The notes: a model not told the origin generated them from the letters alone. A stretch of 64,000 nt of DNA from Candidatus Viadribacter manganicus (GCF_001679665.1 NZ_CP013244.1:3655001-3719000); one strand, 5' to 3'. Counted from the stretch's first letter, positions 36,687-47,801 are shown. Made by a program: numbers and translations.

Positions 36687-37994
36687 ATGAGCGATTTGTT
36701 CGAAGCCGCAGGCCTGGATCAGGGCGCCCCGACGCCCCTGGCCGAGCGGTTGCGTCCGCGCAAACTCGATGAAGTGGTCGGCCAAGATCACCTGCTGAAG
36801 CCGCAAGGTCCGATCGGACGGATGGTGGCGCAGAGGCGCTTGGCGTCCATGATTTTGTGGGGCCCGCCGGGCGTCGGCAAAACCACGATCGCGCGCTTGC
36901 TCGCCGAAGAGACCGGCCTCGAGTTTCAGCAGATCAGCGCAGTGTTCTCAGGCGTCGCCGATCTGAAGAAGGCCTTCGAGACGGCGCGCGGCCGGCGCGC
37001 CTCCGGCAAGTCCACATTGCTGTTCGTGGATGAAATCCATCGTTTCAACCGTGCGCAGCAAGATGGGTTCTTGCCCTATGTCGAGCAGGGCGTCGTGACC
37101 CTCGTCGGCGCCACCACCGAGAACCCGAGTTTCGAGATCAACGCGGCGCTCTTGTCGCGCGCCCAAGTGTTCGTACTGAAGCGCCTGGATGATGGCGCGC
37201 TCGATCAATTGTTGCAGCGAGCAGAAGCGCTCCTAGGCAGGAAGCTGCCGCTGACAGACGAAGCTCGAATTGCTTTTACCAACCTCGCCGATGGCGATGG
37301 CCGCTATCTGCTGACGCTCAGTGAGGAGTTGTTCGCGCTTCAAGCCAAGGCGCCGCTTGATGCACGTGCGCTCGGTGAACTCTTGCAAAAGCGCGCGCCG
37401 GCCTACGACAAGGATCGTGAGGAGCACTACAACCTCATCTCGGCGCTGCACAAAAGCATTCGCGGCTCCGATCCGGACGCCGCGCTCTATTGGCTCGCGC
37501 GCATGGTAACCGGCGGCGAGGACTTGCTCTTCATTGCGCGGCGTCTGGTGCGCGCCGCCGCAGAAGATATCGGTCTCGCAGATCCGACCGCGCTTTTGAT
37601 TGCGAACGCCGCGAAAGATGCTGTGCACTTCATTGGCCCGCCAGAAGCCGAGTTGCATCTCGCTCAAGCCGTCATTCACCTGGCGACTGCGCCGAAATCA
37701 AACGCGGCTTACACGGCCTGGAAGCAGGCCAAGCAAGCTGCGCAGGAGACCGGCGCTCTCGGGCCGCCGATGCACATTCGCAATGCGCCGACGAAGCTCA
37801 TGAAGGATCTGGGCTACGGCAGCGGCTATTCCTACGATCACGACGCAGAAGGCGGCTTTTCGGGTCAAAATTATTTTCCCGATGAGATGAAGCGACGTCA
37901 GTTCTACGCCCCTGAAGGGCGTGGCCGCGAAGGCGCAATTCGAGAGCGGCTTGAACACTGGGCCAAGGTTCGCGCCGAACGTGACGGCGCATAG
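36687..37994 (+). CDS. rarA: replication-associated recombination protein A (AAA+ ATPase)
   Basis: 435 residues. P-L-A-E-R-L-R-P-R near the start, Walker A G-P-P-G-V-G-K-T-T, Walker B L-L-F-V-D-E-I-H-R-F-N, the sensor G-A-T-T-E-N-P-S-F, and the C-terminal Y-D-H-D-A-E/G-G-F-S-G-Q-N-Y segment are those of RarA/MgsA/WRNIP1. It acts at stalled forks with single-strand binding protein. Confidence 0.96.
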   Translation: MSDLFEAAGLDQGAPTPLAERLRPRKLDEVVGQDHLLKPQGPIGRMVAQRRLASMILWGPPGVGKTTIARLLAEETGLEFQQISAVFSGVADLKKAFETARGRRASGKSTLLFVDEIHRFNRAQQDGFLPYVEQGVVTLVGATTENPSFEINAALLSRAQVFVLKRLDDGALDQLLQRAEALLGRKLPLTDEARIAFTNLADGDGRYLLTLSEELFALQAKAPLDARALGELLQKRAPAYDKDREEHYNLISALHKSIRGSDPDAALYWLARMVTGGEDLLFIARRLVRAAAEDIGLADPTALLIANAAKDAVHFIGPPEAELHLAQAVIHLATAPKSNAAYTAWKQAKQAAQETGALGPPMHIRNAPTKLMKDLGYGSGYSYDHDAEGGFSGQNYFPDEMKRRQFYAPEGRGREGAIRERLEHWAKVRAERDGA

Positions 37995-37997
37995 GCT

Positions 37998-38714
37998 ATG
38001 GCGCGACCAATCTCCCCCGAAGAAGCCGCGGCCGCGCGCGCGCTCATGATCGATGAAGACGCGACGTTCATCGCGTTCAACAAACCGTCCGGACTTGCCG
38101 TGCAGGGCGGTTCGGGAGTCGCACTCAGTTTGGAAGACATGTTGGCGGCGTTTGCGAAGTCGAACGGAAAGCAACCGCGTCTCGTGCACCGCCTCGATCG
38201 CGAAACATCCGGCGTCATCATAGCCGCCCGCACCAAGCCCGCGGCAGCGTTCTTTTCGGAGGCGTTCGCGGGGCGTGCAGTGAAGAAGACCTATCTCGCG
38301 ATCGTATGCGGCGGCGCGCCAACGCCCGACACTGGCGAGATTGCGTTGAGGCTGAAGAAGTCGTCGCGGAAGGGGCTCGACATCATGGAGGTCGCGGCCG
38401 ACGGCCAGGCGGCGTTGACCCGCTATCGCACGCTCGTCGCCACGCCCGAGGCGGCGCTCGTGGAACTTGCGCCCGAAACTGGCCGCATGCATCAGTTGCG
38501 CGCCCACATGGCGGCGATCGGCCGGCCCATCGCCGGAGACGGGAAATACGGCGGGCTCTATCGGCTGGGCGGGACGGACATTCCCCGTCTGTTGCTGCAT
38601 GCCGCGGCCCTTGATGTGCCTCATCCGGCCGGTGGGCGCCGCCTCGTTGCCGCGCCTCCGCCCCCCGAATTTCAGGCGGTAGCTCAAGCTCTTGGGCTGA
38701 TCACTGGGGCTTGA
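37998..38714 (+). CDS. RluA-family pseudouridine synthase, no S4 domain
   Basis: 238 residues. The catalytic motif H-R-L-D-R-E-T-S-G-V (Asp) is intact, followed by K-K-T-Y-L-A-I-V, and G-R-M-H-Q-L-R-A-H in motif III. There is no N-terminal S4 domain, so it resembles the short RluA type. The RNA target is not predictable. It follows rarA by three bases and is the first of two RluA-type genes in this stretch. Confidence 0.93.
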   Translation: MARPISPEEAAAARALMIDEDATFIAFNKPSGLAVQGGSGVALSLEDMLAAFAKSNGKQPRLVHRLDRETSGVIIAARTKPAAAFFSEAFAGRAVKKTYLAIVCGGAPTPDTGEIALRLKKSSRKGLDIMEVAADGQAALTRYRTLVATPEAALVELAPETGRMHQLRAHMAAIGRPIAGDGKYGGLYRLGGTDIPRLLLHAAALDVPHPAGGRRLVAAPPPPEFQAVAQALGLITGA

Positions 38715-38772
38715 GACCCCCAACGCTCGAGATACCTGCTAAGGTGCGACGAGGGATTCCAGAGGAACGATC

Positions 38773-39297
38773 ATGATCCGAATTCTGAGCTTCGCCGCGG
38801 CGGCTTTCGCCTTGGTCGCCTGCGCCAGCACACCGGCTGGGCCGCCTTACACGGCGGCCGCCTCGGCCAGTAGCGCGGGCTATTCCGAGACGCAGATTGA
38901 GTCGAACCGCTACTTTGTGACCTATCGCGCGCCGAGTGGCGCTGAAGCGGCCCGCCTCGAAGATTACGCACTGCTGCGGGCTGCTGAACTCACGCTTCAA
39001 AACGGTCGCGAGTGGTTCTGGGTTGATCGGCGAAGCTTGGATCAGCAGAGCGCGGCTCGTTCGACAGGTCCGAGTCTCGGTGTCGGTATCGGTGGCGGCA
39101 GCTATGGACGTAGCAGCGGCGCCAGCGTCGGTGTTGGCTTCAACATTCCGCTCGGCAACCAGCCGCAGGCGCCGCGAGCACGTGGCGCGACGTACGAAAT
39201 TCGGTTTGGCGAAGGCCCAAAGCCGGACGATGCCAATGCGTATGACGCCCGCTCGACCTCGCAGGCGATCCGCGCTCGGATTTCGACCATCGGATGA
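38773..39297 (+). CDS. lipoprotein of the CC0125/CC1285 type
   Basis: 174 residues. Signal with lipobox L-V-A-C-A. The body has G-Y-S-E-T-Q-I-E-S-N-R-Y-F-V-T-Y and L-L-R-A-A-E-L-T-L-Q-N-G-R-E-W-F, the hallmark of a lipoprotein group common in Caulobacterales and relatives. A glycine-rich middle follows. Function unknown. The stop overlaps the crcB start (ATGA). Confidence 0.75.
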   Translation: MIRILSFAAAAFALVACASTPAGPPYTAAASASSAGYSETQIESNRYFVTYRAPSGAEAARLEDYALLRAAELTLQNGREWFWVDRRSLDQQSAARSTGPSLGVGIGGGSYGRSSGASVGVGFNIPLGNQPQAPRARGATYEIRFGEGPKPDDANAYDARSTSQAIRARISTIG

Positions 39298-39653
39298 TGA
39301 ATTTGTTGCTGGTGGCCGCGGGCGGCGCGTTTGGCGCGGTTGCTCGCTACGGCGTGGGCGTCGGCGCCGCGCGGCTGTTTGGCCTGGTGTTTCCGTGGGG
39401 CACGCTTGTCGTCAACGTCGTCGGCGGCCTCGCGATGGGCTTGTTGGCAGCCAGGGTAGGGCCTGAGCAGGAGGCGCTTCGCCTTGCCCTCGGTGTGGGT
39501 GTTCTGGGCGGCTTCACCACGTTTTCGGCGTTTTCGCTGGAGACGGTGCGTCTGTTGGAGCATCAACCCGGCCTTGCGTTGCTCTATGCTGCCGCGTCGG
39601 TGGTGCTGAGTGTCGGCGCCTGTTGGATTGGTTTGAGTGTGGGACGCGCATGA
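39294..39653 (+). CDS. crcB: fluoride efflux channel CrcB/Fluc
   Basis: 119 residues and four membrane helices. G-G-x-x-G-A-x-x-R-Y, the W-G-T-L-V-V-N-V-V-G-G helix and G-G-F-T-T-F-S-A-F-S-L-E are diagnostic. It dimerises to export fluoride. No fluoride riboswitch was seen; the gene is inside an operon with overlapping neighbours. Confidence 0.96.
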   Translation: MMNLLLVAAGGAFGAVARYGVGVGAARLFGLVFPWGTLVVNVVGGLAMGLLAARVGPEQEALRLALGVGVLGGFTTFSAFSLETVRLLEHQPGLALLYAAASVVLSVGACWIGLSVGRA

Positions 39654-40645
39654 GGTCGGTCGAGACCGTTGAAGTCGGTGCAGATGATGGCGAGCCACGG
39701 ATCGATCGCTGGCTGCGGCGCCGTTATCCGCAACTGACACAAGGGCAGGTTGAAAAGCTGCTGCGCACCGGTCAGGTGCGCGTCGATGGCGCGCGCGTCA
39801 AAGCTTCCGACCGCGTGTCGCCGGGGCAGAGCGTTCGCATTCCCCCGCTCCCGGATGCGCCCACACGTCCGCCGCCCGGCGCGATCTCAGAGAAGGACGC
39901 TGAATACGTTCGCTCTCTGGTTATCCATCGTGATGAGGATGTCATTGTTCTGAACAAGCCGCACGGCCTCGCCGTGCAAGGCGGCGCGAAAACGCCCCGC
40001 CATCTCGACGCCTTGATGGATGGGCTGAAGTTTGACGCCGAACAGAAACCCAAGCTCGTGCACCGCCTCGATCGCGATACATCGGGATGCCTGGTGCTGG
40101 CGCGCCATCCTCGCGCTGCTGCATTTCTCGCCGAAGCTTTCCGCGATCGCGACACCGATAAAATATATTGGGCAATCGTTGTTGGCTCGCCGCGTCCTAA
40201 GGTCGGCGAGTTGCGCTCATGGATACGTAAGGCGCCGGGGCCTCGCGATGCTGATCGTGAAATGATGGTTCGCGCGCTTCAAACCGAAGAGGGCGCGGTC
40301 CACGCCATCACGCAGTACGCAGTGGTGTCGGAAGCGGCGCAGCGCGCAGCGTGGGTTGCGTTGCGCCCGGTTACGGGGCGCACCCACCAGCTCCGCTTTC
40401 ATATGGCCGAGATGGGGCACGCGATCGCCGGCGATCCGAAATATAAATGCGATCGGCCGACGCCAAACGATCTCGGTGGCGCGCTGCTTCTGCATGCACG
40501 AGCCATTCGCATGCCGCACCCGTCGGGCGGCGAACTCAAGGTCATCGCCAAGCTGACCGGCCATATCAAAGCAGCGTTCAACACACTTGGCTTTGAGGAA
40601 GGCGAGATGCGCGACCCCTTCAAACCGTTCGAGGGAACGCGATGA
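39650..40645 (+). CDS. RluC/RluD-type pseudouridine synthase with S4 domain
   Basis: 331 residues from ATG 39650 (overlaps the crcB stop). The N-terminal S4 domain has I-D-R-W-L-R-R-R-Y-P-x-L-x-Q-G-Q-V-E-K-L-L-R-T-G-Q-V-R-V-D-G. The catalytic H-R-L-D-R-D-T-S-G and G-R-T-H-Q-L-R-F-H follow. Domain order matches RluC, which acts on 23S rRNA (955/2504/2580 in E. coli). Confidence 0.94.
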   Translation: MRSVETVEVGADDGEPRIDRWLRRRYPQLTQGQVEKLLRTGQVRVDGARVKASDRVSPGQSVRIPPLPDAPTRPPPGAISEKDAEYVRSLVIHRDEDVIVLNKPHGLAVQGGAKTPRHLDALMDGLKFDAEQKPKLVHRLDRDTSGCLVLARHPRAAAFLAEAFRDRDTDKIYWAIVVGSPRPKVGELRSWIRKAPGPRDADREMMVRALQTEEGAVHAITQYAVVSEAAQRAAWVALRPVTGRTHQLRFHMAEMGHAIAGDPKYKCDRPTPNDLGGALLLHARAIRMPHPSGGELKVIAKLTGHIKAAFNTLGFEEGEMRDPFKPFEGTR

Positions 40646-42441
40646 AGGGCACGCTGGAAGCGGATGCTTTCGTCAATGCCGCGCGGGAATTGTTGAACCA
40701 AAACGATGCGGTCGGCGCCGAACGCATTCTGGCGCCTGTGATCCATCAGTTTAAAGCCGACGCGCCGGTTCAACATCTAATGGGCCAGATCAAGAAAGCC
40801 CAAGGCCAGTTGCCGGAGGCCGAGCGCTATTTCCGCGCCGCCATCGCGCACGATTTGCGCTCGGGCCAATATTACAATGAACTCGGCGTCGTGCTGCAAT
40901 CGCGCGGCGCCTACGAAGACGCGATCAAGATTTTCCGCGCCGCGTCTGCATTGGCGCCCGGCCTCTTGATGGTCCGCGTCAGCATTGTGCGTTGCCTGAT
41001 GTCTTTGGGCGATCTTAACGAGGCCGAGCGCGAGGCGCGTGAGTACATCGCCATCGCTCCAGGGCCTGAAAGCTGGACGCTCCTCGGAACCGTCCAACGC
41101 GCGCAGGAGCGTCACCAAGATGCGCTCACCACCGCCGAAACTGCGCTCAAATACGGCCCGAGCTTGCGCGGCCTGCGCTATAATCACGCGACGGCGCTCG
41201 AAAAAGTGGGGCGCAATACCGAAGCTCTCGCGATTTTCGAGAAGCTCGCACGCCAGGAAATCGACACGCCTGACCTCGCCTTGCATTTGGCGCGCGCGCT
41301 CTATGCGGAGGGGCGCAAGAAGGACGCCGAAGACATCGCAGAACACGGTGTGCGTCTCTGGCCGAATGTAACGACGCTTCAATCGACGCTATCGAGAATA
41401 AAATCCCTTGCCGGCCAAGCGGAGAAATCCGTTGCAGCTAATGAGGCGGCTATCCTCGCGCGCCCAAACGATTTGGGTCTGCGCCTAGCCTGCGCCGACT
41501 CTTTGCATCGCGGTGGGCACAACACCAAAGCGCTGGCCGTGCTCGACGAAGCCTTGCGCCTGGCGCCGGATACGCCTGCATTGCTGACGGCCATGGGTGT
41601 CGTTCTCGACGAACTGGATCGTCCCTTCGACGGACTGCGCGTGTTGCGGCGCGCCGCTGAAGTGGCGCCATCTCGCGCCGCACAGCGCAACCTGCTTTCA
41701 ACGCTGCTTCGCGCCGGTCAGCCCGAAGAGGTCCTGCGGATCGTGAACGAACTTCGCGTCGAGCAACCGCATGAGCAATATCTCATCGCCTGCGCGACCA
41801 CGGCGATGCGTATGCTGGAGCATCCCGAGTACCGGGTATGGTGCGACTACGATCGCTTCGTGCGTACCTATGAGATTCCGCCGCCGCAGGGCTTTTTCAC
41901 CACCGAGGCATTTAACGCCGGTCTCGCTGTGATGTTGCGCGCGCAGCACAAGACCAACGCGCATCCTTTGGATCAATACATTCCGAATGGATCGCAAACT
42001 GGGCGCAGCTTGCTCACGCTCGATGAACCCGTGATCAAGCACTTCCTCGCAGCCATGGATGTCGCTGTGCGCGACTATGCCGGACGGTTGGCCGAGAACG
42101 ACCCAGTCGGCGTGCGGCGGGGTAAGCATTCGCGTTACGCCGGCCTGTGGTCGGTGCGCCTCACTGACGGCGGCTACCAGCCAAACCACGTCCACGATCG
42201 CGGCTGGATCAGTTCGGCTTATTTTGTGTCGATCATGCCGGGCGAGCGGCCCAAGGATCCGCGCGCCGGCTGGCTGAAGTTCGGTGAACCAAACCGGCCT
42301 CCGGCTAATTGCGGCCCTGAGAAGTTCGTCGAGCCCCATTCAGGCATGCTGGTGCTGTTTCCATCGTACATGTGGCACGGGACTGTGCCGTTCGAGGGCG
42401 CAGAGCGCCTCAGTATGGCGTTTGACCTCACGCCAAGCTGA
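40642..42441 (+). CDS. TPR protein with C-terminal 2OG-Fe(II) oxygenase domain (I)
   Basis: 599 residues, overlapping the previous stop. Residues ~1-390 are tetratricopeptide repeats (A-E-R-Y-F-R-A-A-I, G-A-Y-E-D-A-I-K-I-F-R-A-A, A-L-A-I-F-E-K-L etc.). The last ~200 residues carry the putative 2OG-Fe(II) oxygenase type PF13759: P-N-H-V-H-D-R-G-W-I-S-S-A-Y-F, then L-V-L-F-P-S-Y-M-W-H-G-T, where histidines are probable iron ligands. It is paralogous to 43207-44691. The substrate is unknown; TPRs suggest a protein partner. Confidence 0.88.
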   Translation: MKGTLEADAFVNAARELLNQNDAVGAERILAPVIHQFKADAPVQHLMGQIKKAQGQLPEAERYFRAAIAHDLRSGQYYNELGVVLQSRGAYEDAIKIFRAASALAPGLLMVRVSIVRCLMSLGDLNEAEREAREYIAIAPGPESWTLLGTVQRAQERHQDALTTAETALKYGPSLRGLRYNHATALEKVGRNTEALAIFEKLARQEIDTPDLALHLARALYAEGRKKDAEDIAEHGVRLWPNVTTLQSTLSRIKSLAGQAEKSVAANEAAILARPNDLGLRLACADSLHRGGHNTKALAVLDEALRLAPDTPALLTAMGVVLDELDRPFDGLRVLRRAAEVAPSRAAQRNLLSTLLRAGQPEEVLRIVNELRVEQPHEQYLIACATTAMRMLEHPEYRVWCDYDRFVRTYEIPPPQGFFTTEAFNAGLAVMLRAQHKTNAHPLDQYIPNGSQTGRSLLTLDEPVIKHFLAAMDVAVRDYAGRLAENDPVGVRRGKHSRYAGLWSVRLTDGGYQPNHVHDRGWISSAYFVSIMPGERPKDPRAGWLKFGEPNRPPANCGPEKFVEPHSGMLVLFPSYMWHGTVPFEGAERLSMAFDLTPS

Positions 42442-42487
42442 CGATGCGGCGGCGCGCCCGGATGCGTCTGAGACCGCTATCGGCTAA

Positions 42488-43210
42488 ATGAATGTCGTGA
42501 CTGACGCGCCTGCATTGCCTCGCCGCTTCTACGAAGCTGTTTCCGTCGTGGAGAATGATGGCGGTTTCGGCGTGGCGCTTGATGCGCGAACGCTGCGGAC
42601 ACCTGGCGGCGCCGTGTTTGTATCGCCGACGCGTGCGCTGGCTGAGGCTTGCGCGAGCGAGTGGGCGGCGCAGGGCGAGCAGATCATCCCGACCTCAATG
42701 CCGGTTAGCCAGTTTGCCTTTGCGACGTTGGATTGGACCGTCAAAAATCGCGAGCAGCTCGTCGATTACGTGACGGCCTTTGGTGAGACCGATCTTTGCT
42801 GCCATCGCGCCGATGCGCCTTCCGATCTGCGCGCCAAGCAAGCAGTGTACTGGGATCCCATCGTTGCGTGGGCGACTGAAACGCTTGGTGTGACGCTTCC
42901 CGTGGTCACCGGCATTATTGCCGCGCGTCCAGGCCCGCAGATGCTCGCGTCCCTCCGTCAACATGCGTTGGCGTTGGATGATTTTCGAATGACCGCGCTC
43001 TCGCAAGCGACGGGCCTTGCCGGATCCGTGCTGATTGGGCTTGCGCTGGTGCGCGGTAAGCTCACGCCCGACGATGCTTTCAACGCCGCCGCACTGGATA
43101 ATCTTTGGGGCCTGGAGAAATGGGGCGAGGATGACGAGGCGCGCGCGCGACTTGTGCGCGAGCAGGCCGAGTTCCAGGCGATTGGGCGTTTCCTCGGAGC
43201 GCTTGGATGA
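42488..43210 (+). CDS. ATP12-family F1-ATPase assembly chaperone
   Basis: 240 residues. R-F-Y-E-A-V-S-V, G-V-A-L-D-A-R-T-L-R-T-P, the W-A-A-Q-G-E-Q-I-x-P-x-x-M-P segment, and E-T-D-L-C-C-H-R-A match the ATP12 family, found in Alphaproteobacteria and mitochondria. It helps insert the F1 alpha subunit. It is placed between two TPR-oxygenase paralogues and overlaps the second by four bases. Confidence 0.93.
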   Translation: MNVVTDAPALPRRFYEAVSVVENDGGFGVALDARTLRTPGGAVFVSPTRALAEACASEWAAQGEQIIPTSMPVSQFAFATLDWTVKNREQLVDYVTAFGETDLCCHRADAPSDLRAKQAVYWDPIVAWATETLGVTLPVVTGIIAARPGPQMLASLRQHALALDDFRMTALSQATGLAGSVLIGLALVRGKLTPDDAFNAAALDNLWGLEKWGEDDEARARLVREQAEFQAIGRFLGALG

Positions 43211-44691
43211 ACGCCGAGGTGCAAAAGCGCGCGCAAGCCCAAATGAGCGCAGGTAACTTTCGTGGAGCCGAGCAGATTGCGCGCGCCGCGCTTGCAGAAG
43301 CGCCGAGCGCCGAGGCGTTCGAAGTTCTGGCCAACGCCTTGCGGGCGCAGGATCGTCTTGAGGAAGCGCTTGACGCCGCTAATCAAGCAGCCGCACGCGC
43401 GCCCCATAGCGCCAGCGCCCAGCACGGACGCGCCTTCATCCTCGGAAAGTTGGGGCGCAACACCGAGGCGTTGGCGATCTTCGATCAATTGCTTCAACGC
43501 GGCGTCGCCGCGCCGCAATTGCATCTAAACCGGGCCGTCGCGCTGCTGGGCCTTACGCGTGACGCGGAAGCCGAAGGCGCCTTGTTGGAGGCTGCCAAGC
43601 GCTGGCCGCAGGACCAAGCTCTGCAAAGCATGCTGGCCAGCGTGCGCTGGATGCGCGGCGCGGGAGAAAGTTTCGCGCGCGATTATGGGGCCGCCGTTCA
43701 GCGCCAGCCTGACTCCCTCCATCTACGCATCGGCTATTCCGATATTCTCCGCCGCGCCGATCAGCGCGCGCGCGCTGAAGAGGTCCTGATCGAGGGCCTT
43801 CACAAGCAACCTGGCAATGGCCCATTGCAGGGCGCGCTCGGGGTGTTGCTGGACGAAATGGACCGCACCGCTGAAGGCTTGCCGCTGCTGCGCGCGGCGG
43901 TTGCCGATGCGCCACACGTTCCATTCGTTCGCGGCAATCTCATTTGTGCGCTTCTCCGCCTCGGGCGCGGCGATGAGGCTCTGCGAGAGCTCACGCCGTT
44001 ACTCCAAGCGCAACCGCTGAATGGCGATTGGATTTGCTATCAGTCGATGGCCTACCGCCAGCTCGGCGATCCTCGTTATCATGAGCTCTGCGACTACGAT
44101 CTGATGGTCCAGCCGCACGATCTCGAAGCGCCGCAGGGTTTCGCCTCGTTTGCTGATTTCAACGCGGCCCTGCGCGAGAGCCTGGAGCGCCTGCACGTTC
44201 TGGAAACCCATCCACTCGATCAATCGCTTCGGCATGGATCGCAGACGACGCGTAGCCTGCTTTATGTTGAGGACCCGATCGTGCAGCGATATCTGCGCGC
44301 GCTCGAAGATCCGATCCGCGCCTACATCGCCACGATGCAGAAGCCCAATCATCCGTGGAGCGGGCGCAAGACCGATAAATTCAGATTGTCCGGCTGTTGG
44401 TCGGTGAAGCTGAAACCAAGCGGCTATCACGTGAACCACCTCCACCCGGAGGGCTGGATCAGTTCGGCCTATTATGTCTCGCTGCCTGAGGTCACAAAAT
44501 TCGGCGACAGCCAGGAAGGCTGGATCAAGTTCGGCGAACCGCGCTGGCCCACGCCGCATTGCACGGTCGAAAAAGTCGTCCAGCCCAAAGAGGGCCGGCT
44601 GGTGCTTTTCCCTTCTTACATGTGGCACGGCACCATACCGTTCTCACAAGGCGAACGCATGACCGCGCCGTTCGACGTCGTACCCGCCTGA
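43207..44691 (+). CDS. TPR protein with C-terminal 2OG-Fe(II) oxygenase domain (II)
   Basis: 494 residues. N-terminal TPRs (G-A-E-Q-I-A-R-A-A-L, E-E-A-L-D-A-A-N-Q-A-A-A) occupy ~1-290. The C-terminal domain has N-H-L-H-P-E-G-W-I-S-S-A-Y-Y-V, W-I-K-F-G-E-P-R-W-P, and L-V-L-F-P-S-Y-M-W-H-G-T-I, closely matching the 599-residue paralogue. It is shorter by about three repeats. The two share P-L-D-Q and G-S-Q-T-x-R-S-L-L, so a duplication is certain; the substrate is unknown. Confidence 0.88.
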   Translation: MNAEVQKRAQAQMSAGNFRGAEQIARAALAEAPSAEAFEVLANALRAQDRLEEALDAANQAAARAPHSASAQHGRAFILGKLGRNTEALAIFDQLLQRGVAAPQLHLNRAVALLGLTRDAEAEGALLEAAKRWPQDQALQSMLASVRWMRGAGESFARDYGAAVQRQPDSLHLRIGYSDILRRADQRARAEEVLIEGLHKQPGNGPLQGALGVLLDEMDRTAEGLPLLRAAVADAPHVPFVRGNLICALLRLGRGDEALRELTPLLQAQPLNGDWICYQSMAYRQLGDPRYHELCDYDLMVQPHDLEAPQGFASFADFNAALRESLERLHVLETHPLDQSLRHGSQTTRSLLYVEDPIVQRYLRALEDPIRAYIATMQKPNHPWSGRKTDKFRLSGCWSVKLKPSGYHVNHLHPEGWISSAYYVSLPEVTKFGDSQEGWIKFGEPRWPTPHCTVEKVVQPKEGRLVLFPSYMWHGTIPFSQGERMTAPFDVVPA

Positions 44692-44748
44692 AGCACGCGC
44701 TTGTAAGGCGGCATTTCATGTTGCAAACCGGCGTCAACGGAGACCGAA

Positions 44749-45510
44749 ATGAGCAACGACGCCGTCCTCGATCAAGCTGAACTCTCAGTCAAAAACGGCG
44801 ATCCCGCCGGCGCCGAGCGATTGCTTTCGCAGACATGGCCCGACATTTCGCGCGCGCCGGCCGACGCCCAGCACGTGATGGCGATGGTGCGCATGGCGCA
44901 GGGGCGTCCAGCTGAAAGCGTGCAGCTCTTGCGCGCCGCCATCAGCGCCGAGCCAAACGCGCTGCGTCACCATATCGGCCTCGGGCACGTCATGTCCGAG
45001 ATCGGCGACCACAACGGCGCCATCGAAGCCTACACCGCCGCGGCGCGCATCGATCAAACCTGGCCGGGTCTGCTCGTCGTTCTCTCGCAAGCTTACTATA
45101 TCACCCAGCGTTTCGCCGACGCTGAGCGTGTTGCGCGCCAAGCCAACGCCGCGCCGACGTCATCGACGTGGGAGGCGCTCTCGAACGCACTGCGCGCACA
45201 GGGCAAGAGCCAGGAAGCGCTCGCCGCTGCTGAAGAGGCAGTAAAGCTCAATCGCCAGGATCCAAACGCACAGCACGCGAAAGCCGCGGCCCTGATGCAG
45301 TTGAACCGTCCCCAAGACGCGCTGACCATCTTCGATGATCTGACCCGTAGCGGTCTTGATCTGCCGGTCTTGGCCATGAACCGTGGCGCCGCTTTGGAAG
45401 CGCTCGGCCGCAAGGCCGACGCCCGCGCGGCTTATGAAGACGCTGCGCGCCGCTGGCCAAACCTGCCGCACCTTCAAGATCGCGTCGCGGCAGCCCGCAA
45501 GCGGGTCTAA
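44749..45510 (+). CDS. TPR-repeat protein without oxygenase domain
   Basis: 253 residues made of tetratricopeptide repeats (for example E-A-L-A-A-A-E-E-A-V-K-L-N-R-Q-D-P and A-L-T-I-F-D-D-L). The repeats resemble the N-terminal halves of the two TPR-oxygenases, so it may be a third copy that lost or never had the catalytic domain. Possibly a scaffold for the same complex (inference). Confidence 0.85.
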   Translation: MSNDAVLDQAELSVKNGDPAGAERLLSQTWPDISRAPADAQHVMAMVRMAQGRPAESVQLLRAAISAEPNALRHHIGLGHVMSEIGDHNGAIEAYTAAARIDQTWPGLLVVLSQAYYITQRFADAERVARQANAAPTSSTWEALSNALRAQGKSQEALAAAEEAVKLNRQDPNAQHAKAAALMQLNRPQDALTIFDDLTRSGLDLPVLAMNRGAALEALGRKADARAAYEDAARRWPNLPHLQDRVAAARKRV

Positions 45511-45580
45511 CCGGCGCTTGCCTCACTCCCGGCCGGAAGCTACCCCCTGACGCATCGTTTGCGTTGGGAGCTCTCCGCCC

Positions 45581-47113
<1,533 letters not shown>

Positions 47114-47321
47114 GGGTGACGCGACTCCCATCGAGGATGGCTTACACCGAGACGAAGCGGATGCTTGCCGGTTTGACGACTCCGGCTCCGGTTTCCATGT
47201 GCGCGAAGTTCCCGTGTTGCGTTGTTGCTGCAGTACTGCGCGCGGCGCCCTGAGTTCCCGTAACGGTTTGCGCAGGACCTTGTTGTCTCGTCGCATGACA
47301 CTAACGCGAGGAGCATGTGTG

Positions 47322-47801
47322 ATGCGTAATGAATCTTTTCTGAAAGCGGGTCTGGCTGCGGTCGCGCTGATTGCGATGGCGCCGTCTGCAAACGCCGACA
47401 ACGCCGGAGTGAACGTCGGCACATTGCGCTGTCAAGTCGATGGCGGTTGGGGCCATGTCGTCGCATCAAGCCGCGACATGCATTGTGTGTTCAATCCAGT
47501 CGATGGCCGCGACGAGCACTACACCGGTGAATTGTCGCGCTATGGCATCGAGCTTGGCTAGGCCAGCGACGCAACGCTTGTTTGGGCGGTCGTCGCGCCG
47601 AGTTCGAGCATGGCGCGCGGTGCGCTCGAGGGTGATTGTGGCGGCGTCTCGGGCCAAGCCACGGTCGGCGTCGGTCTCGGCGCCAACGTGCTCATCGGTG
47701 GCTTCGATCGTTCGATCGCGTTCCAACCTGTGAGCGTTGAAGGCAATTCAGGCCTGGCTGTCGCTGCCGGCGCTGGCGTGATTACGCTCCGCCAAGGCTG
47801 A
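47322..47801 (+). pseudogene. DUF992 family gene with an in-frame TAG
   Basis: From ATG 47322 the frame would give 159 residues of a secreted DUF992 protein: signal peptide ending A-N-A-D, G-V-N-V-G-T-L-R-C, Y-x-G-E-L-S-R-Y-G-I-E-L-G, then TAG at 47559-47561 (codon 80). The same frame continues with S-D-A-T-L-V-W-A-V-V-A-P and the family's C-terminal half, G-V-G-L-G-A-N-V-L-I-G-G-F and L/F-Q-P-V-S-V-E-G, to TGA at 47799. The second half is intact, so this is a fresh nonsense mutation, a sequencing error, or suppression. Translation as annotated would give a truncated 79-residue product. Confidence 0.85.
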
